Part shown: positions 11,284-19,717 of the stretch, one piece after another
How positions within the stretch are numbered: position 1 is the first letter of the stretch
Layout: the number at the start of each line of letters is the position of its first letter
Assembly: GCA_029213195.1 (NCBI GenBank)
Contig: JARGNI010000004.1
Location: forward strand, 157,139-221,138
Origin: Verrucomicrobiales bacterium
Lineage (GTDB): Bacteria > Verrucomicrobiota > Verrucomicrobiia > Verrucomicrobiales > DEV007
DNA: 64,000 nt
Direction of reading: 5' to 3'
Position numbers and translations under genes: made by a program
Notes under the pieces: generated by a model
Seen by the model: the letters and a program-made list of their open reading frames with translations, nothing else
The model's database searches: none
Told to the model about the DNA's origin: nothing

Positions 11284-11757
11284 TCAGAGGACCTCGATCA
11301 GCTCGACCTCGAAGATCAGGGTCTCGTTGGGCCCAATCTTGGGAGGAGCGCCGCGAGCGCCATAGGCGAGATGCGGTGGAACGATAAATCGATACTTGGC
11401 GCCTTCCTTCATCAGGGGAATGCCTTCCCTCCAACCCGGAATGACCTGGTTCAGCCCGAGAACGGTGGGCTGACCTCGTTGCACACTGCTGTCGAAGACG
11501 GTGCCGTTCTGAAGAGTCCCGTGGTAGTGCACCCGCACCCGATTGTACTCGGTGGGGCGTTGTCCTTTCCCCGGACGAAGGACCTCATACTGCAGACCCG
11601 AGTAGGTCTTCTTCATGCCTCCCGAATTTCCCTGTCCGGAAATGGATTGCGGATCCGAGGGCTGCACGGTCGCAGATTCGACATCCGAGTCATTGGTCTG
11701 ACAGGAGACCGATCCGAGGACACAGAGAGAGAGAAAGGGGAGAAACAGGCGCTTCAT
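11284..11757 (-). CDS. FKBP-type peptidyl-prolyl cis-trans isomerase, exported
   Basis: 157 residues from ATG 11757. An N-terminal export signal ends near 'LGSVSC'; this could be a lipoprotein Cys although the box is not ideal. A Ser/Gln-rich linker leads to a single FKBP domain at about 55-157: 'VRVHYHGTLQNGTVFDSS', 'VIPGWREGIPLMKEGAKYRF', 'PPHLAYGARGAPPKIGPNETL' and 'FEVELIEV'. It catalyses prolyl isomerisation of folding proteins in the periplasm. The frame is open farther upstream, but only the 11757 start gives a signal sequence. Confidence 0.92.
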   Translation of the reverse strand: MKRLFLPFLSLCVLGSVSCQTNDSDVESATVQPSDPQSISGQGNSGGMKKTYSGLQYEVLRPGKGQRPTEYNRVRVHYHGTLQNGTVFDSSVQRGQPTVLGLNQVIPGWREGIPLMKEGAKYRFIVPPHLAYGARGAPPKIGPNETLIFEVELIEVL

Positions 11758-11859
11758 AGGCAAGGCAGAGTTTCGTCTCGATCCGGCAGCTCCGAAAGGA
11801 AAAGTTTTCGTGGTCGGACCAGGAGCTATGGCAACGCGAATGGTAAAGAATGGAATCGA

Positions 11860-12045
11860 ATGATCGCGAATTGATTGCCTATTTCGTCTGAATCGCAACG
11901 GTTCCACTCGACCAAACGACAAGAATCCAAAAGGGAAATTTCATCTCCCGAAAAAGCCACCACCATTCGCGGCCATTCTGTCACATTCGCGTCGCGAAGC
12001 GATTCGCGTTTTCTTTTAACGCGAAGGAAAACAATTCGCGAATCA
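11860..12045. repeat. Cluster of TCGCGA-centred palindromes in a 357-base intergenic gap
   Basis: Between the FKBP gene (11757) and the rhodanese gene (12115) no credible gene is seen, but short palindromes built on TTCGCG/CGCGAA crowd together: TTCGCG-T-CGCGAA at 11985-11997, a hairpin TTCGCGTT, loop TTCTTTT, AACGCGAA at 12003-12025, and ATTCGCGAAT at 12034-12043, with further TCGCGAATTG at about 11863. They lie upstream of the FKBP gene and could be regulator sites or a degenerate repeat element. Confidence 0.45.
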
Positions 12046-12114
12046 ATCGATTATCCCAACTCAATGCTGACCCTTCCCTTCGACCGAACGAGAAGACTGC
12101 GGCCCGCAGTAGCC

Positions 12115-12675
12115 CTACGGTTCCGGCTCCAGCTCGCCCCGCTTCTCCTCGTCGAGGAGACGTCCCCAGACCGAATTGTAGGGATGCACCCTGGCAGCCG
12201 GTTCCCCCGAAGCCGAGACCAGTTCCCCGCCTTCGTTGGCCCATCGGAAAATCCCGCCTTCGAGATGGAAGAGACGAACCGGGGAAACCTCGGCCAGCTC
12301 GCGAGCGATCTCGGCAGATCGCAAACCGACCGAACCATAGAGGAGCACCGTCTCGACCGGTTTCTCGGATCCTTCGAGGTGGTCGAGAATCGCTACGGCG
12401 GACGAAAGGGAAATCGCTCCGGGCAGGTGGGACATCGCATACTCTGCTTCCCCACGAATATCGACGAGAAGGGGAGGGGGGTCCTGCTGCAGGTAGAGTT
12501 GCAAAGTCGCCCCATCAATCGGAGCGACTTCGGGAAATTCCTGTCGGACGTGGGCGACGAGACTGTCGATGGACTGATAAATCTCCAGTTTCCCGTAGCC
12601 GCATTTGCCGAGGAACAGGATCGCAAAGGTCCCCAGGAACATTCCCGCAATGATGAGAAGCCCTCGCGTCGTCAT
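12115..12675 (-). CDS. Membrane-anchored rhodanese-like protein lacking the catalytic Cys
   Basis: 186 residues. One N-terminal transmembrane helix (about 5-23) anchors a rhodanese domain, 55-150: 'LLVDIRGEAEYAMSHLPGAI', the active-site loop 'LLYGSVGLRSAEIA' and 'HLEGGIFRWANEGG'. In active rhodaneses the loop reads C-x-x-G-x-R-S; here the Cys position (114) is Gly, so sulfur transfer is not expected and the domain probably binds or senses. It lies 12 bases after lspA on the same strand and is likely co-transcribed with ileS and lspA. The C-terminus is an acidic, Pro-rich tail. Confidence 0.82.
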   Translation of the reverse strand: MTTRGLLIIAGMFLGTFAILFLGKCGYGKLEIYQSIDSLVAHVRQEFPEVAPIDGATLQLYLQQDPPPLLVDIRGEAEYAMSHLPGAISLSSAVAILDHLEGSEKPVETVLLYGSVGLRSAEIARELAEVSPVRLFHLEGGIFRWANEGGELVSASGEPAARVHPYNSVWGRLLDEEKRGELEPEP

Positions 12676-12687
12676 CGTGTCAGCGGA

Positions 12688-13263
12688 TCAGTCCCGGGCA
12701 GGCTCGTCGACTTTCTCGCCGTCTTCTTCTTTCGATGCCTTCGGATCAGGTGTCCCGGGCCCCCGAAACGCAGAGATCACGAGCAGGCCGGCGGCCACGC
12801 AAATGCAGGAGTCGGCCACATTGAAAGACGGAAAATGTCCTCCCGAAGAAGGCACGATCCGATCATAGAATGGCAGGATGAAATCGAGAAAGTCGACGAC
12901 ATACCCTCGACCCGGGAGGGCACGGTCGGTGATATTCCCAAGAATCCCACTGATCAGCAATGCGGCTGCTACCTGGGTGATCTTGTCGGGAAAGGCTCCC
13001 TTTTTCCAAAGCAGGATGATCCCCGTCAGCGCTGTGATCCCGATCGCTCCGAAGATCCAGTTCGCATAGGGATTGCCATTGAACATGCCAAAGGCCATCC
13101 CCGTGTTGTGCACCCGGACGAGATTGAAGAAATCCGGGATGACCTCGATGACCTTGAATCCGTTCCCGGGCACCGTCGGATCAGGAAATGACTTCACGAT
13201 CCACAGCTTGGTCAGCTGATCGAGAACGTAGAGCGGAAGGCTCAAGTAGAGGAGAAGTTTCAT
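12688..13263 (-). CDS. lspA: Lipoprotein signal peptidase (signal peptidase II)
   Basis: 191 residues. Inner-membrane aspartic protease that cleaves the signal peptide from diacylglyceryl-prolipoproteins, the step after Lgt. Four hydrophobic segments; conserved 'DQLTKLWIVKSF' near the N-terminus, 'NLVRVHNTGMAFGMF', and the two catalytic Asp in 'GILGNITDRALPGRGYVVDFLDF' and 'FNVADSCI'. ATG at 13263 overlaps the ileS stop as ATGA (translational coupling). After the last helix there is an extra hydrophilic tail of about 25 acidic/Lys residues ('PKASKEEDGEKVDEPARD') that standard LspA lacks. Confidence 0.96.
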   Translation of the reverse strand: MKLLLYLSLPLYVLDQLTKLWIVKSFPDPTVPGNGFKVIEVIPDFFNLVRVHNTGMAFGMFNGNPYANWIFGAIGITALTGIILLWKKGAFPDKITQVAAALLISGILGNITDRALPGRGYVVDFLDFILPFYDRIVPSSGGHFPSFNVADSCICVAAGLLVISAFRGPGTPDPKASKEEDGEKVDEPARD

Positions 13264-16073
13264 GAGGCGGGCTCTTGCCAATTTTCCATCACTGAAGAGC
13301 ATCGTCCACAAAGTCCATCGCCTTCTACAAGAGGAAGAGACCGTCGACAACGAGGACACTCCTCCTCGCTCGTCTCGTTGACCAGGGCAGAGGCTGCGCC
13401 GCCGCCATCGGTGACCGAGAAGGAAGACACCATGAGGAACTCGAGCGCCTCCTCGGGAACTTTTTCCAGAACGGCACGCGCAGGATCATCCAATGGAAGC
13501 GCAAAGGTCACCGCGGCTCGTTCCCGTTTCTTGAACTGGTCGTCCTTGACCGCAGCGTCGATCGCCACCTGGGCGAGATCGCGGAGACGGCTGAGTTGCT
13601 CGATGGAATCGCCTGCCTCGTTGTGGGCAAACCGAGGATCCGGTGTCGGAAAGACCTCGAGGTGCACCGAAGTCTTGTTGCCGGCATACTCCCACGCTTC
13701 ATCCGCGGTGTAGGCCAGGATCGGGGCGATGAGCTTGACCAGCGAATGGAAGACCCGATGCATCGCGGTCTGGGTCGCGCGACGTCGCACCGAGTCCTCG
13801 GCGTCGCAGTACATCCGGTCCTTCGTGATGTCGACGTAGAACGCACTCAGGTCGGAGGCGCAGAACTGGTTCAGGGTATTGAAGACCTTTCGGAACTCAA
13901 AGGCCTCGTAGGCTTCCTGGCATTCCCGCTCGACATCGTGAAGACGTTCCAGGATCCACCAGTCGATGAGTGGCAATTGATCATTGGCCACTGCGTCTTT
14001 GTCAGGATCGAATCCCTTCAGGTTCGCGAGGAGAATCCGAAGGATGTTTCGGAAGCGCCGATACGGCTCGGCGGTCTGCTTGAAGATGTCTTCGCTGAAA
14101 GGCACCTCGTTCTGCCAATCGACCGATCCGGCCCAGAGGCGAACGATGTCGGCACCGAACTTGTTGTAGAAGTGAGCCGCATTCATCGGCTTGCCGCCGC
14201 TCTCGTCCGATTTCGAAACCTTGAGATTCTTGACCGGCTCCATGCCCTGCTGCTTGCGCTTGTCGTTCTCTTCCTTCGTGGCGCGGCGAACGACGAATCC
14301 GTGGGTCATCACCGACTTGTAGGGAGCGGCATCCCGAACCGCAGTGCTGAGCATGAGCGAGCTCTGGAACCAGCCACGATGCTGGTCCGTCGCCTCGAGA
14401 TAGAGATCGGCAGGACAGCTCAGCTCCGGATGGCGATCCATGACCGCGACATGACTCGATCCGGAATCGATCCAGACGTCGAGAGTGTCGGTGCAGCGCT
14501 TCGTGCCTTCGGGCAGTCCCAGTTTCTCCGCCCACCAGGCATCGTCTTTTTCAAACCAGAGGTTGGTTCCCCCTTCTTCGGTGAGATCGGCCACCTTGCG
14601 GGCAAGGTCGGCATCGATGTTGGGGACCGCTTCTCCCGGAGGATAAAACACGGGAAGCGGCACCCCCCAGGTGCGCTGACGCGAGATGCACCAGTCAGGA
14701 CGGGATTCCACCGTTCCGTAGATGCGATTCCGTCCCCAGTGCGGCAACCACTCGACCTTGTCGATTTCCTTCAGCGCTGTTTCTCGCAACTCATCGATGC
14801 GGATGAAAAACTGGGGCACCGAGCGGAAAATGATCGGGGTCTTGGATCGCCAGCAGTGCGGGTAGCTGTGCTTGTATTTCTCTTTCCCGATGAGCGCGCC
14901 CTTTCCGGCGAGCAACTTGATGATGGGGATGTTGGATTCGAGGACGTGTTCGCCGACGAGGGAATCGACGCCGACTTCGTCCGTGAAACGACCTTCGTCA
15001 TCCACGGGCGAAAGAAGACCGAGATCATTCTGTTGTCCGGCGAGGTAGTCATCGGCACCATGTCCGGGAGCGATGTGCACCGCGCCCGTTCCGGATTCGG
15101 TCGTCACGAACTCGGCGAGGATCACTTTCGAGGTTCGATCGAGAAACGGGTGCTGCGCCTCGGCCCCTTCGAGGGCCTCGCCCTTGATCTCGGTCAATTC
15201 GCCCGAAGGAGCAAATCCGGTCTTCGCTTCGAAGGCTTCGAGCAACTCTTTCACCACAACAAAGGTCTCCGTCACCTCCCGCTCGGCATGAGTAAATTCT
15301 CCAACCAGGTAGGTGAAACGAGGATGCACCGCGATCCCGAGGTTGGCCGGAAGCGTCCACGGGGTCGTCGTCCAAATCACCATCGAGGCCTTCCCGGCAA
15401 GTTCGCCGGTGATGAGGGGAAACTTCACGAAGATCGCGATGTCCTTGACGTCCTCGTACTCGACTTCCGCCTCGGCGAGCGCCGTCTGCGCCCCATAACT
15501 CCACTGCACCGGCTTCTTGCTCTGGTAGACAAGACCGCGATCGATGAGTTGGGCAAACACCCGGATGATGTCGGCCTCGTATTCGGGGGCAAGAGTGAGG
15601 TAAGGATTGTCCCAATCACCCAAGACCCCGAGACGTCGAAACGACTCGCGCTGGGTATCGATCCAACCGCGGGCGAAGGCTTCGGAACGAGTCCGGATCT
15701 CCGCAGGCTCGAGACCTTTGGATTCCTTCACGACCTTGAATTCGATCGGCAGACCATGACAGTCCCAGCCGGGGATGTAGGGGCACTCGTAGCCGGCCAT
15801 GGATTTGCTCTTCAGCACGAGGTCCTTGAGCACCTTGTTGAGAGCCGTTCCCATGTGGACATCTCCGTTCGCAAAAGGGGGACCGTCGTGGAGAATGAAA
15901 CGCTCGGATCCGTCTTCTTTTCGCTTCGCGATAATCTGCTCGTAGAGTTTGCTGCCTTCCCACTTTTCGAGGCGGGCGGGCTCACGCTTCACGAGATCTC
16001 CCCGCATCGGAAATTCCGTATCGGGAAGGTTCAGGGTCGCTTTGTAGCTGGTGGAACCGTCGTTGTTGCTCAT
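13260..16073 (-). CDS. ileS: Isoleucyl-tRNA synthetase
   Basis: 937 residues, normal for a bacterial class I IleRS. Charges tRNA-Ile with isoleucine. Rossmann fold with HIGH-type motif H73-M-G-T ('GPPFANGDVHMGTALN'), editing domain with 'IWTTTPWTLPANLGIAV', and the second signature as K618-V-S-K-S, a Met-to-Val variant of KMSKS. A C-terminal zinc finger is complete (Cys906, 909, 922, 925). ATG at 16073 is preferred to the longer open frame because 'YKATLNLPDTEFPMRGDL' matches family N-termini. Its stop overlaps lspA. The long open frame on the other strand (13596-16298) is a shadow. Confidence 0.97.
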   Translation of the reverse strand: MSNNDGSTSYKATLNLPDTEFPMRGDLVKREPARLEKWEGSKLYEQIIAKRKEDGSERFILHDGPPFANGDVHMGTALNKVLKDLVLKSKSMAGYECPYIPGWDCHGLPIEFKVVKESKGLEPAEIRTRSEAFARGWIDTQRESFRRLGVLGDWDNPYLTLAPEYEADIIRVFAQLIDRGLVYQSKKPVQWSYGAQTALAEAEVEYEDVKDIAIFVKFPLITGELAGKASMVIWTTTPWTLPANLGIAVHPRFTYLVGEFTHAEREVTETFVVVKELLEAFEAKTGFAPSGELTEIKGEALEGAEAQHPFLDRTSKVILAEFVTTESGTGAVHIAPGHGADDYLAGQQNDLGLLSPVDDEGRFTDEVGVDSLVGEHVLESNIPIIKLLAGKGALIGKEKYKHSYPHCWRSKTPIIFRSVPQFFIRIDELRETALKEIDKVEWLPHWGRNRIYGTVESRPDWCISRQRTWGVPLPVFYPPGEAVPNIDADLARKVADLTEEGGTNLWFEKDDAWWAEKLGLPEGTKRCTDTLDVWIDSGSSHVAVMDRHPELSCPADLYLEATDQHRGWFQSSLMLSTAVRDAAPYKSVMTHGFVVRRATKEENDKRKQQGMEPVKNLKVSKSDESGGKPMNAAHFYNKFGADIVRLWAGSVDWQNEVPFSEDIFKQTAEPYRRFRNILRILLANLKGFDPDKDAVANDQLPLIDWWILERLHDVERECQEAYEAFEFRKVFNTLNQFCASDLSAFYVDITKDRMYCDAEDSVRRRATQTAMHRVFHSLVKLIAPILAYTADEAWEYAGNKTSVHLEVFPTPDPRFAHNEAGDSIEQLSRLRDLAQVAIDAAVKDDQFKKRERAAVTFALPLDDPARAVLEKVPEEALEFLMVSSFSVTDGGGAASALVNETSEEECPRCRRSLPLVEGDGLCGRCSSVMENWQEPAS

Positions 16074-16188
16074 AAAATCTGGCCTTACCAAAAGGCGCCG
16101 AACGTAGCACCCCCGTCCCTCACGGTCAAAGCCGAAGGCAAGGCGGCGAGAGGGATGCTGGTTCCCCGGAATTCGTGCGCGACACCCC

Positions 16189-17268
16189 TCAGGAAGTTCT
16201 TTTCCCGGACTCGTTTCCGGCAATCAAATCCGGCAGGTGATTCCGACGCTTCGCCTTCATCGCATAGGCGAGAAATGCGATTCCGATTCCGATCATGAAG
16301 AGAGAGTAGAACTGCCCCTTGGTCATTCCCATGATGGAAGAAGAATCGGGCTCGCGGAAATTCTCGACGAGGATCCTTCCGATCGCGTAGAGGATGAAAA
16401 AGATCCCGGTGATGATCCCGTGATACAAGTTCTTCCAATAGACCCGGACGACGAGGAGGAGAAGAAAAGGGAGCAATCCCTCGACCACGGCTTCGTAAAG
16501 CTGAGAAGGGTGGCGAGGATTCAGAATCTCCCCGAGTATTGCCCGGAATCCTTCATTCTCCCGGGAGGTTTCGATGAGAAGATTCGCCACGGGTCGATGC
16601 GGGTCGAATCCGTTGGCCTGCGCCGTCGAAGCCACGGTATTCATTCGAGCAAGGAGATCGGGCCCGACCGTCGAAGCTTTCTCGGCAAGCGCGCGGAGCT
16701 GTTCCATGGGGAAAACCCACGCCATCCCCTGGCTTGTTTTCTCGACCTCATGCAGCTCGTCGGGAAATTTCATCGCCCACGAGCTCGTCGTAACACGGCC
16801 GTAGAGCTCGCCATTGATGAAGTTGGCGAGACGACCAAAGAAAACCCCCACTGGCGCGACGACGACGAGACTGTCCCCAAAACCCAGCCAGGATTTCTTC
16901 GTGTAGCGAGCGTAGAACCACGCGGCAATACAGATCCCGGCGATCCCGCCATGACTCGACATCCCTCCTCCCATGACATCGAAGATGCTGAGCGGATTGC
17001 TCATCATTTCTCCGAAGTTGTAGAGAAACATGTAGCCGAGCCGTCCCCCGACCATCGTCCCGACGGCACAGATCGTCACAAAATCCGCGACCTGGCTTTC
17101 CTTGAGCTCGGACGCTCCCATCCGCACAAACCAGCGGATGATGAGAAAGGCGGCGACGAAACCCGCGACATAGGCCAGGCCATACCACCGGATCCCGAAG
17201 GTCTCCGTAAACTGGATCGCAAAGGGGTCGAGATGGTGGATGTAGGTGGCGAGAAGGGGATCGCTCAT
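16189..17268 (-). CDS. lgt: Prolipoprotein diacylglyceryl transferase
   Basis: 359 residues, inner membrane. Transfers diacylglycerol from phosphatidylglycerol to the lipobox cysteine of prolipoproteins. Seven hydrophobic segments are readable. Conserved motifs: 'IRWYGLAYVAGF', 'GGRLGYMFLYNF', 'SSHGGIAGI' with the essential His, and the signature 'GRLANFINGELYGR'. The loop between residues 175 and 255, carrying 'EVEKTSQGMAWVFPMEQL' and a helical stretch, is longer than in E. coli. C-terminus is basic ('KAKRRNHLPD'). ATG 17268 gives a conserved N-terminus. 115 bases separate it from ileS, so lgt, ileS, lspA and the rhodanese gene may form one cluster covering the first two steps of lipoprotein maturation. 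Confidence 0.96.
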   Translation of the reverse strand: MSDPLLATYIHHLDPFAIQFTETFGIRWYGLAYVAGFVAAFLIIRWFVRMGASELKESQVADFVTICAVGTMVGGRLGYMFLYNFGEMMSNPLSIFDVMGGGMSSHGGIAGICIAAWFYARYTKKSWLGFGDSLVVVAPVGVFFGRLANFINGELYGRVTTSSWAMKFPDELHEVEKTSQGMAWVFPMEQLRALAEKASTVGPDLLARMNTVASTAQANGFDPHRPVANLLIETSRENEGFRAILGEILNPRHPSQLYEAVVEGLLPFLLLLVVRVYWKNLYHGIITGIFFILYAIGRILVENFREPDSSSIMGMTKGQFYSLFMIGIGIAFLAYAMKAKRRNHLPDLIAGNESGKRTS

Positions 17269-17348
17269 AGGCTCAGGCAGAGAGAGGGGAGAGGGTGACA
17301 TGGTCGGCACATTTCTCCCGCGGATGCGGGACCGCTACATCATGCAAC

Positions 17349-17376
17349 CGTAGCGGCGTTGGCAACAACGCCGACC
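17349..17376. repeat. REP-like hairpin with GCAA loop, copy 1
   Basis: Frame CGTAGCGG...GGCAA...CCGACC. Perfect 8-bp stem CGGCGTTG / CAACGCCG closed by a GCAA tetraloop (17354-17373). A second member with a different but still perfectly paired stem lies at 63133-63160. Just before it a second stem, CCGCTAC / GTAGCGG, spans 17331-17356. The rest of the gap 17269-17506 shows no gene. Confidence 0.65.
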
Positions 17377-17506
17377 GGCCAGTGTGGATTGAGGACATCC
17401 CTGAAAGCAGTGACATTCGGAGCGCGGGGTGAAACCTCTGCAACTTGTGAGCGGGCCAAGAGGTTGCAAGCAAAGAATCGGATGCCTCGCTCCCGGGGCG
17501 TTAGGC

Positions 17507-18073
17507 TTACGTGACAAACCGGTCCGCCCAACCGGGGCATTCTCCTTCGCCGCAACGGGAACAACTTCCGTCCCGGAATTCGGCGAGAAACTGATACGGC
17601 GAGGCAAAGGAACTGTTGTCGTATAGCAATACCCGCGGCAGTCGTTGGATGGCACGTTCGAGATTGTCGAGGGAACGCCGATACCGAGCTTCCAACTTTT
17701 CGGGAGGCACATCGTGACCGCCGGCCGCTACCCGGGTGCGCACCCTTTCTCGCGAGAGATCGCTGCTCTCGATCCCGATGTAGATCAAGGTCACATCCAA
17801 TCCACGAGCCCCCGCGCCCGCGAGGACCTCGACCTTCTCACCGACAGGATCCGAAAAGACCGTCTCGGTGATGAAACTTTCCCCTCGCTCGATACATCCA
17901 TCCCGAATCGAGGCAATGGCGCGGGCCGCCTCATAGGCATCCACCCCGATCTCGCGGGCCAGGATGTCGGCATTGAGAAAAGGAAGGCCAAGGGATTTCA
18001 GGTTCGCTTCGTAGAAGGTCGACTTCCCCGCGCCATTCGGTCCGGCGAGCATCACGAGCAGAGGCGCTGCCAT
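17507..18073 (-). CDS. Zeta-toxin family kinase (toxin of a TA pair)
   Basis: 188 residues. P-loop protein of the zeta toxin / UDP-GlcNAc kinase-like group: Walker A G11-P-N-G-A-G-K-S-T, 'NADILAREIG' (second motif, placing Asp near the nucleotide), 'GESFITETVFSD' and 'ERVRTRVAAGGHDVPPEKLEARY', where the last Arg-rich segment is the usual lid. Zeta toxins phosphorylate UDP-N-acetylglucosamine and block wall synthesis; whether this one has that substrate is inference. It starts six bases after the antitoxin stop on the same strand, the usual order. The C-terminus carries a Cys cluster ('GSCSRCGEGECPG'). Confidence 0.85.
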   Translation of the reverse strand: MAAPLLVMLAGPNGAGKSTFYEANLKSLGLPFLNADILAREIGVDAYEAARAIASIRDGCIERGESFITETVFSDPVGEKVEVLAGAGARGLDVTLIYIGIESSDLSRERVRTRVAAGGHDVPPEKLEARYRRSLDNLERAIQRLPRVLLYDNSSFASPYQFLAEFRDGSCSRCGEGECPGWADRFVT

Positions 18074-18079
18074 CGTCGC

Positions 18080-18358
18080 CTACGAATCGGTGGATACGAT
18101 TTCACCCGAGGTGTTCCGGATCATCTCCTGCGTACGCTGCACCGTTTCCGGAGTCCCCACTTCGTTCAACGCGGCATCGAGATCCGCCCGGCCAACCCGC
18201 TTGACCGCCGACTCTGCCCGGTAGGAAAGAGCCGGTTCCAGGACCCGCCCAATCTGCGCCCAATGCTCGATCTGCTGAGGCGGCGAACGATGAGACTCGA
18301 CCGCAGCCGCTTCCGCAAACTCGGCCAGCTCGTCACTGATGCGGATCGATTTACTCAT
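18080..18358 (-). CDS. ParD-like antitoxin, ribbon-helix-helix type
   Basis: 92 residues from ATG 18358. N-terminus 'KSIRISDELAEFAEAAAVES' reads as a ribbon-helix-helix DNA-binding strand and helix; 'HRSPPQQIEHWAQIGRVLE' is the signature of ParD-like proteins (PF11903-type). The C-terminal half is acidic and helical and would wrap the toxin. Gene order antitoxin then toxin with six bases between, plus a perfect palindrome just before the start, fit a self-repressing toxin-antitoxin operon. The frame extends farther upstream, but only 18358 gives the RHH N-terminus. Confidence 0.85.
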   Translation of the reverse strand: MSKSIRISDELAEFAEAAAVESHRSPPQQIEHWAQIGRVLEPALSYRAESAVKRVGRADLDAALNEVGTPETVQRTQEMIRNTSGEIVSTDS

Positions 18359-18368
18359 GGGGTCAAGT

Positions 18369-18385
18369 TGTGGTAATTTACCACA
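18369..18385 (-). promoter_or_regulatory. Probable operator of the toxin-antitoxin operon
   Basis: Perfect inverted repeat TGTGGTAA-T-TTACCACA, 8-bp arms around one base, ending 11 bases before the antitoxin ATG. RHH antitoxins bind such short symmetric sites to repress their own operon. The site sits between the start codon and a TTGACT-like box at about 18389-18394 (minus strand), so binding would block transcription or initiation. Confidence 0.7.
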
Positions 18386-18544
18386 GAAGTCAAAAACAAA
18401 GAAAGAAGGGGCATCCCAAAAGCGCACGAATTTTTGTCTGACCCCAGGTCCAAGATGAGCCATTGCATGGACGTGCGCAGGCAACTAATCGATTGGATAT
18501 CGAGTCGTTCTAAGTATAATCGATCAACCGCAAGAATACGATCA

Positions 18545-19717
18545 ATGACACTATCTCCTCTACTTTCAGCACGGACCTGGCTGAGTGTCTTCATGACGCT
18601 TGTCGTCGCTTCAGCCACATTCGCGGATACTCTGGAACGGCGCCAAGCCGCATTTGAGGGGCAACTCGATCTGCTTCAAGCCCCTTTTGAAAAGAAAGTA
18701 GAGCAGCTGAAGGAAAGCTATCGCGGAGCCTTGGAGAAGCTCCAGGTTGAGGTTCAGAAACGAGGCGATCTCGATCAGGTGCTCAAGGTAGTAGAAGAAA
18801 TAAAGCTCCTCGACGCGTCGCCGGAGAACGGGGCTGGCAAAGATTCGTCCGTGCCGAAACTGGCCGCGCTTCAGAAGACCTACGCCGTATCGATGACAAA
18901 GCTCGAGGCAGAGCTTCAAGCTCAGCAAAGCCAGGTACTCCGCCTCCACCTCGCAGATCTCGCCAAACTTCAACGCACCTTAACCACCGAGGGGAAAATT
19001 GATGAAGCTGTCGCTGTTCGCAAGGAAGTCGAAATTCTCAACAAAACCCCACTGGGAAAACTCGCCGCGGGGCAGCCAAAGGATGCGCTGATCCCACTGG
19101 GCTTTGCATTGTATTATTCTTTTGATGAAAAAGAGGAGGATCGTCGCGTGCTCGATCAGAGCAGCAACAAGTTTCACGGAAAGAGCGAGAAAAACGGGTG
19201 GATCGAAGACGGAAAACGCGGCGGAGCGTTTGATGGTACCATTGCTGACACGATCAAGGTTGCTCACGACGAGAAGCTCGCTAGCGAGAGTTTCACCATT
19301 GCTGGGTGGTTCAACCTCGAGCGGCCTATCAGTCACGGTCGGATCTTTGACAAATTCAATCATGACAAAAAGTCCGGCTACTCCTTTAACGTTCACGAGT
19401 TGAAACCCGAGTTGGAGCTTTGGGGCGCCGATGGTGAGCACTACCGAATCACCACCGAAGAGAAATTGCAGCCCGGTGTATGGCAGCATGTCGCGGTTAC
19501 CTTTGAACCTGGGAAATCCTTGATTTATATTGATGGCAAACTCTCGGCTGAAAGTGAAATGCCAGAGGCCGTTGGGAAAGATTCAGGTGAGGTGCGTATC
19601 GGCCGAGAAGGGAGGAGCATCTTGGGCGGTTTTCTCGATGAGTTGATGTTCTATTCTCGCGTTCTGTCCTCTGAGGAAGTCGGGCATGTGATGGCGGTAA
19701 CGGGGAAGGAGAGTTAG
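18545..19717 (+). CDS. Secreted LamG-domain protein with N-terminal coiled coil
   Basis: 390 residues from ATG 18545. Signal peptide 'WLSVFMTLVVASATFA', then a long charged helical region (about 30-190) with heptad-like Leu/Lys/Glu pattern ('LDLLQAPFEKKVEQLKESY', 'VLRLHLADLAKLQRTL'), then a concanavalin A/LamG sandwich (about 205-385): 'LYYSFDEKEEDRRVLDQSSN', 'SFTIAGWFNLE', 'WQHVAVTFEPGKSLIYIDGK' and 'GFLDELMFYSRVLSSEEV'. LamG domains bind glycans or proteins outside the cell. Such coiled-coil plus LamG proteins are frequent in PVC genomes. It is divergent from the TA operon and begins the more A/T-rich segment. Confidence 0.8.
   Translation: MTLSPLLSARTWLSVFMTLVVASATFADTLERRQAAFEGQLDLLQAPFEKKVEQLKESYRGALEKLQVEVQKRGDLDQVLKVVEEIKLLDASPENGAGKDSSVPKLAALQKTYAVSMTKLEAELQAQQSQVLRLHLADLAKLQRTLTTEGKIDEAVAVRKEVEILNKTPLGKLAAGQPKDALIPLGFALYYSFDEKEEDRRVLDQSSNKFHGKSEKNGWIEDGKRGGAFDGTIADTIKVAHDEKLASESFTIAGWFNLERPISHGRIFDKFNHDKKSGYSFNVHELKPELELWGADGEHYRITTEEKLQPGVWQHVAVTFEPGKSLIYIDGKLSAESEMPEAVGKDSGEVRIGREGRSILGGFLDELMFYSRVLSSEEVGHVMAVTGKES

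Noticed and set aside
13596..16298. Open frame of 900 codons opposite ileS
   Set aside because: Same reason: antisense to a complete isoleucyl-tRNA synthetase, no domain, no start signal.
17335..17712. Minus-strand open frame of 125 codons next to lgt
   Set aside because: Overlaps the zeta toxin gene in another frame and includes the GCAA hairpin; Cys/Pro/Arg-rich translation without any pattern.
18389..18394. TTGACT as a firm -35 box of the toxin-antitoxin operon
   Set aside because: No good -10 hexamer lies 16-18 bases downstream; only the palindrome is reported.
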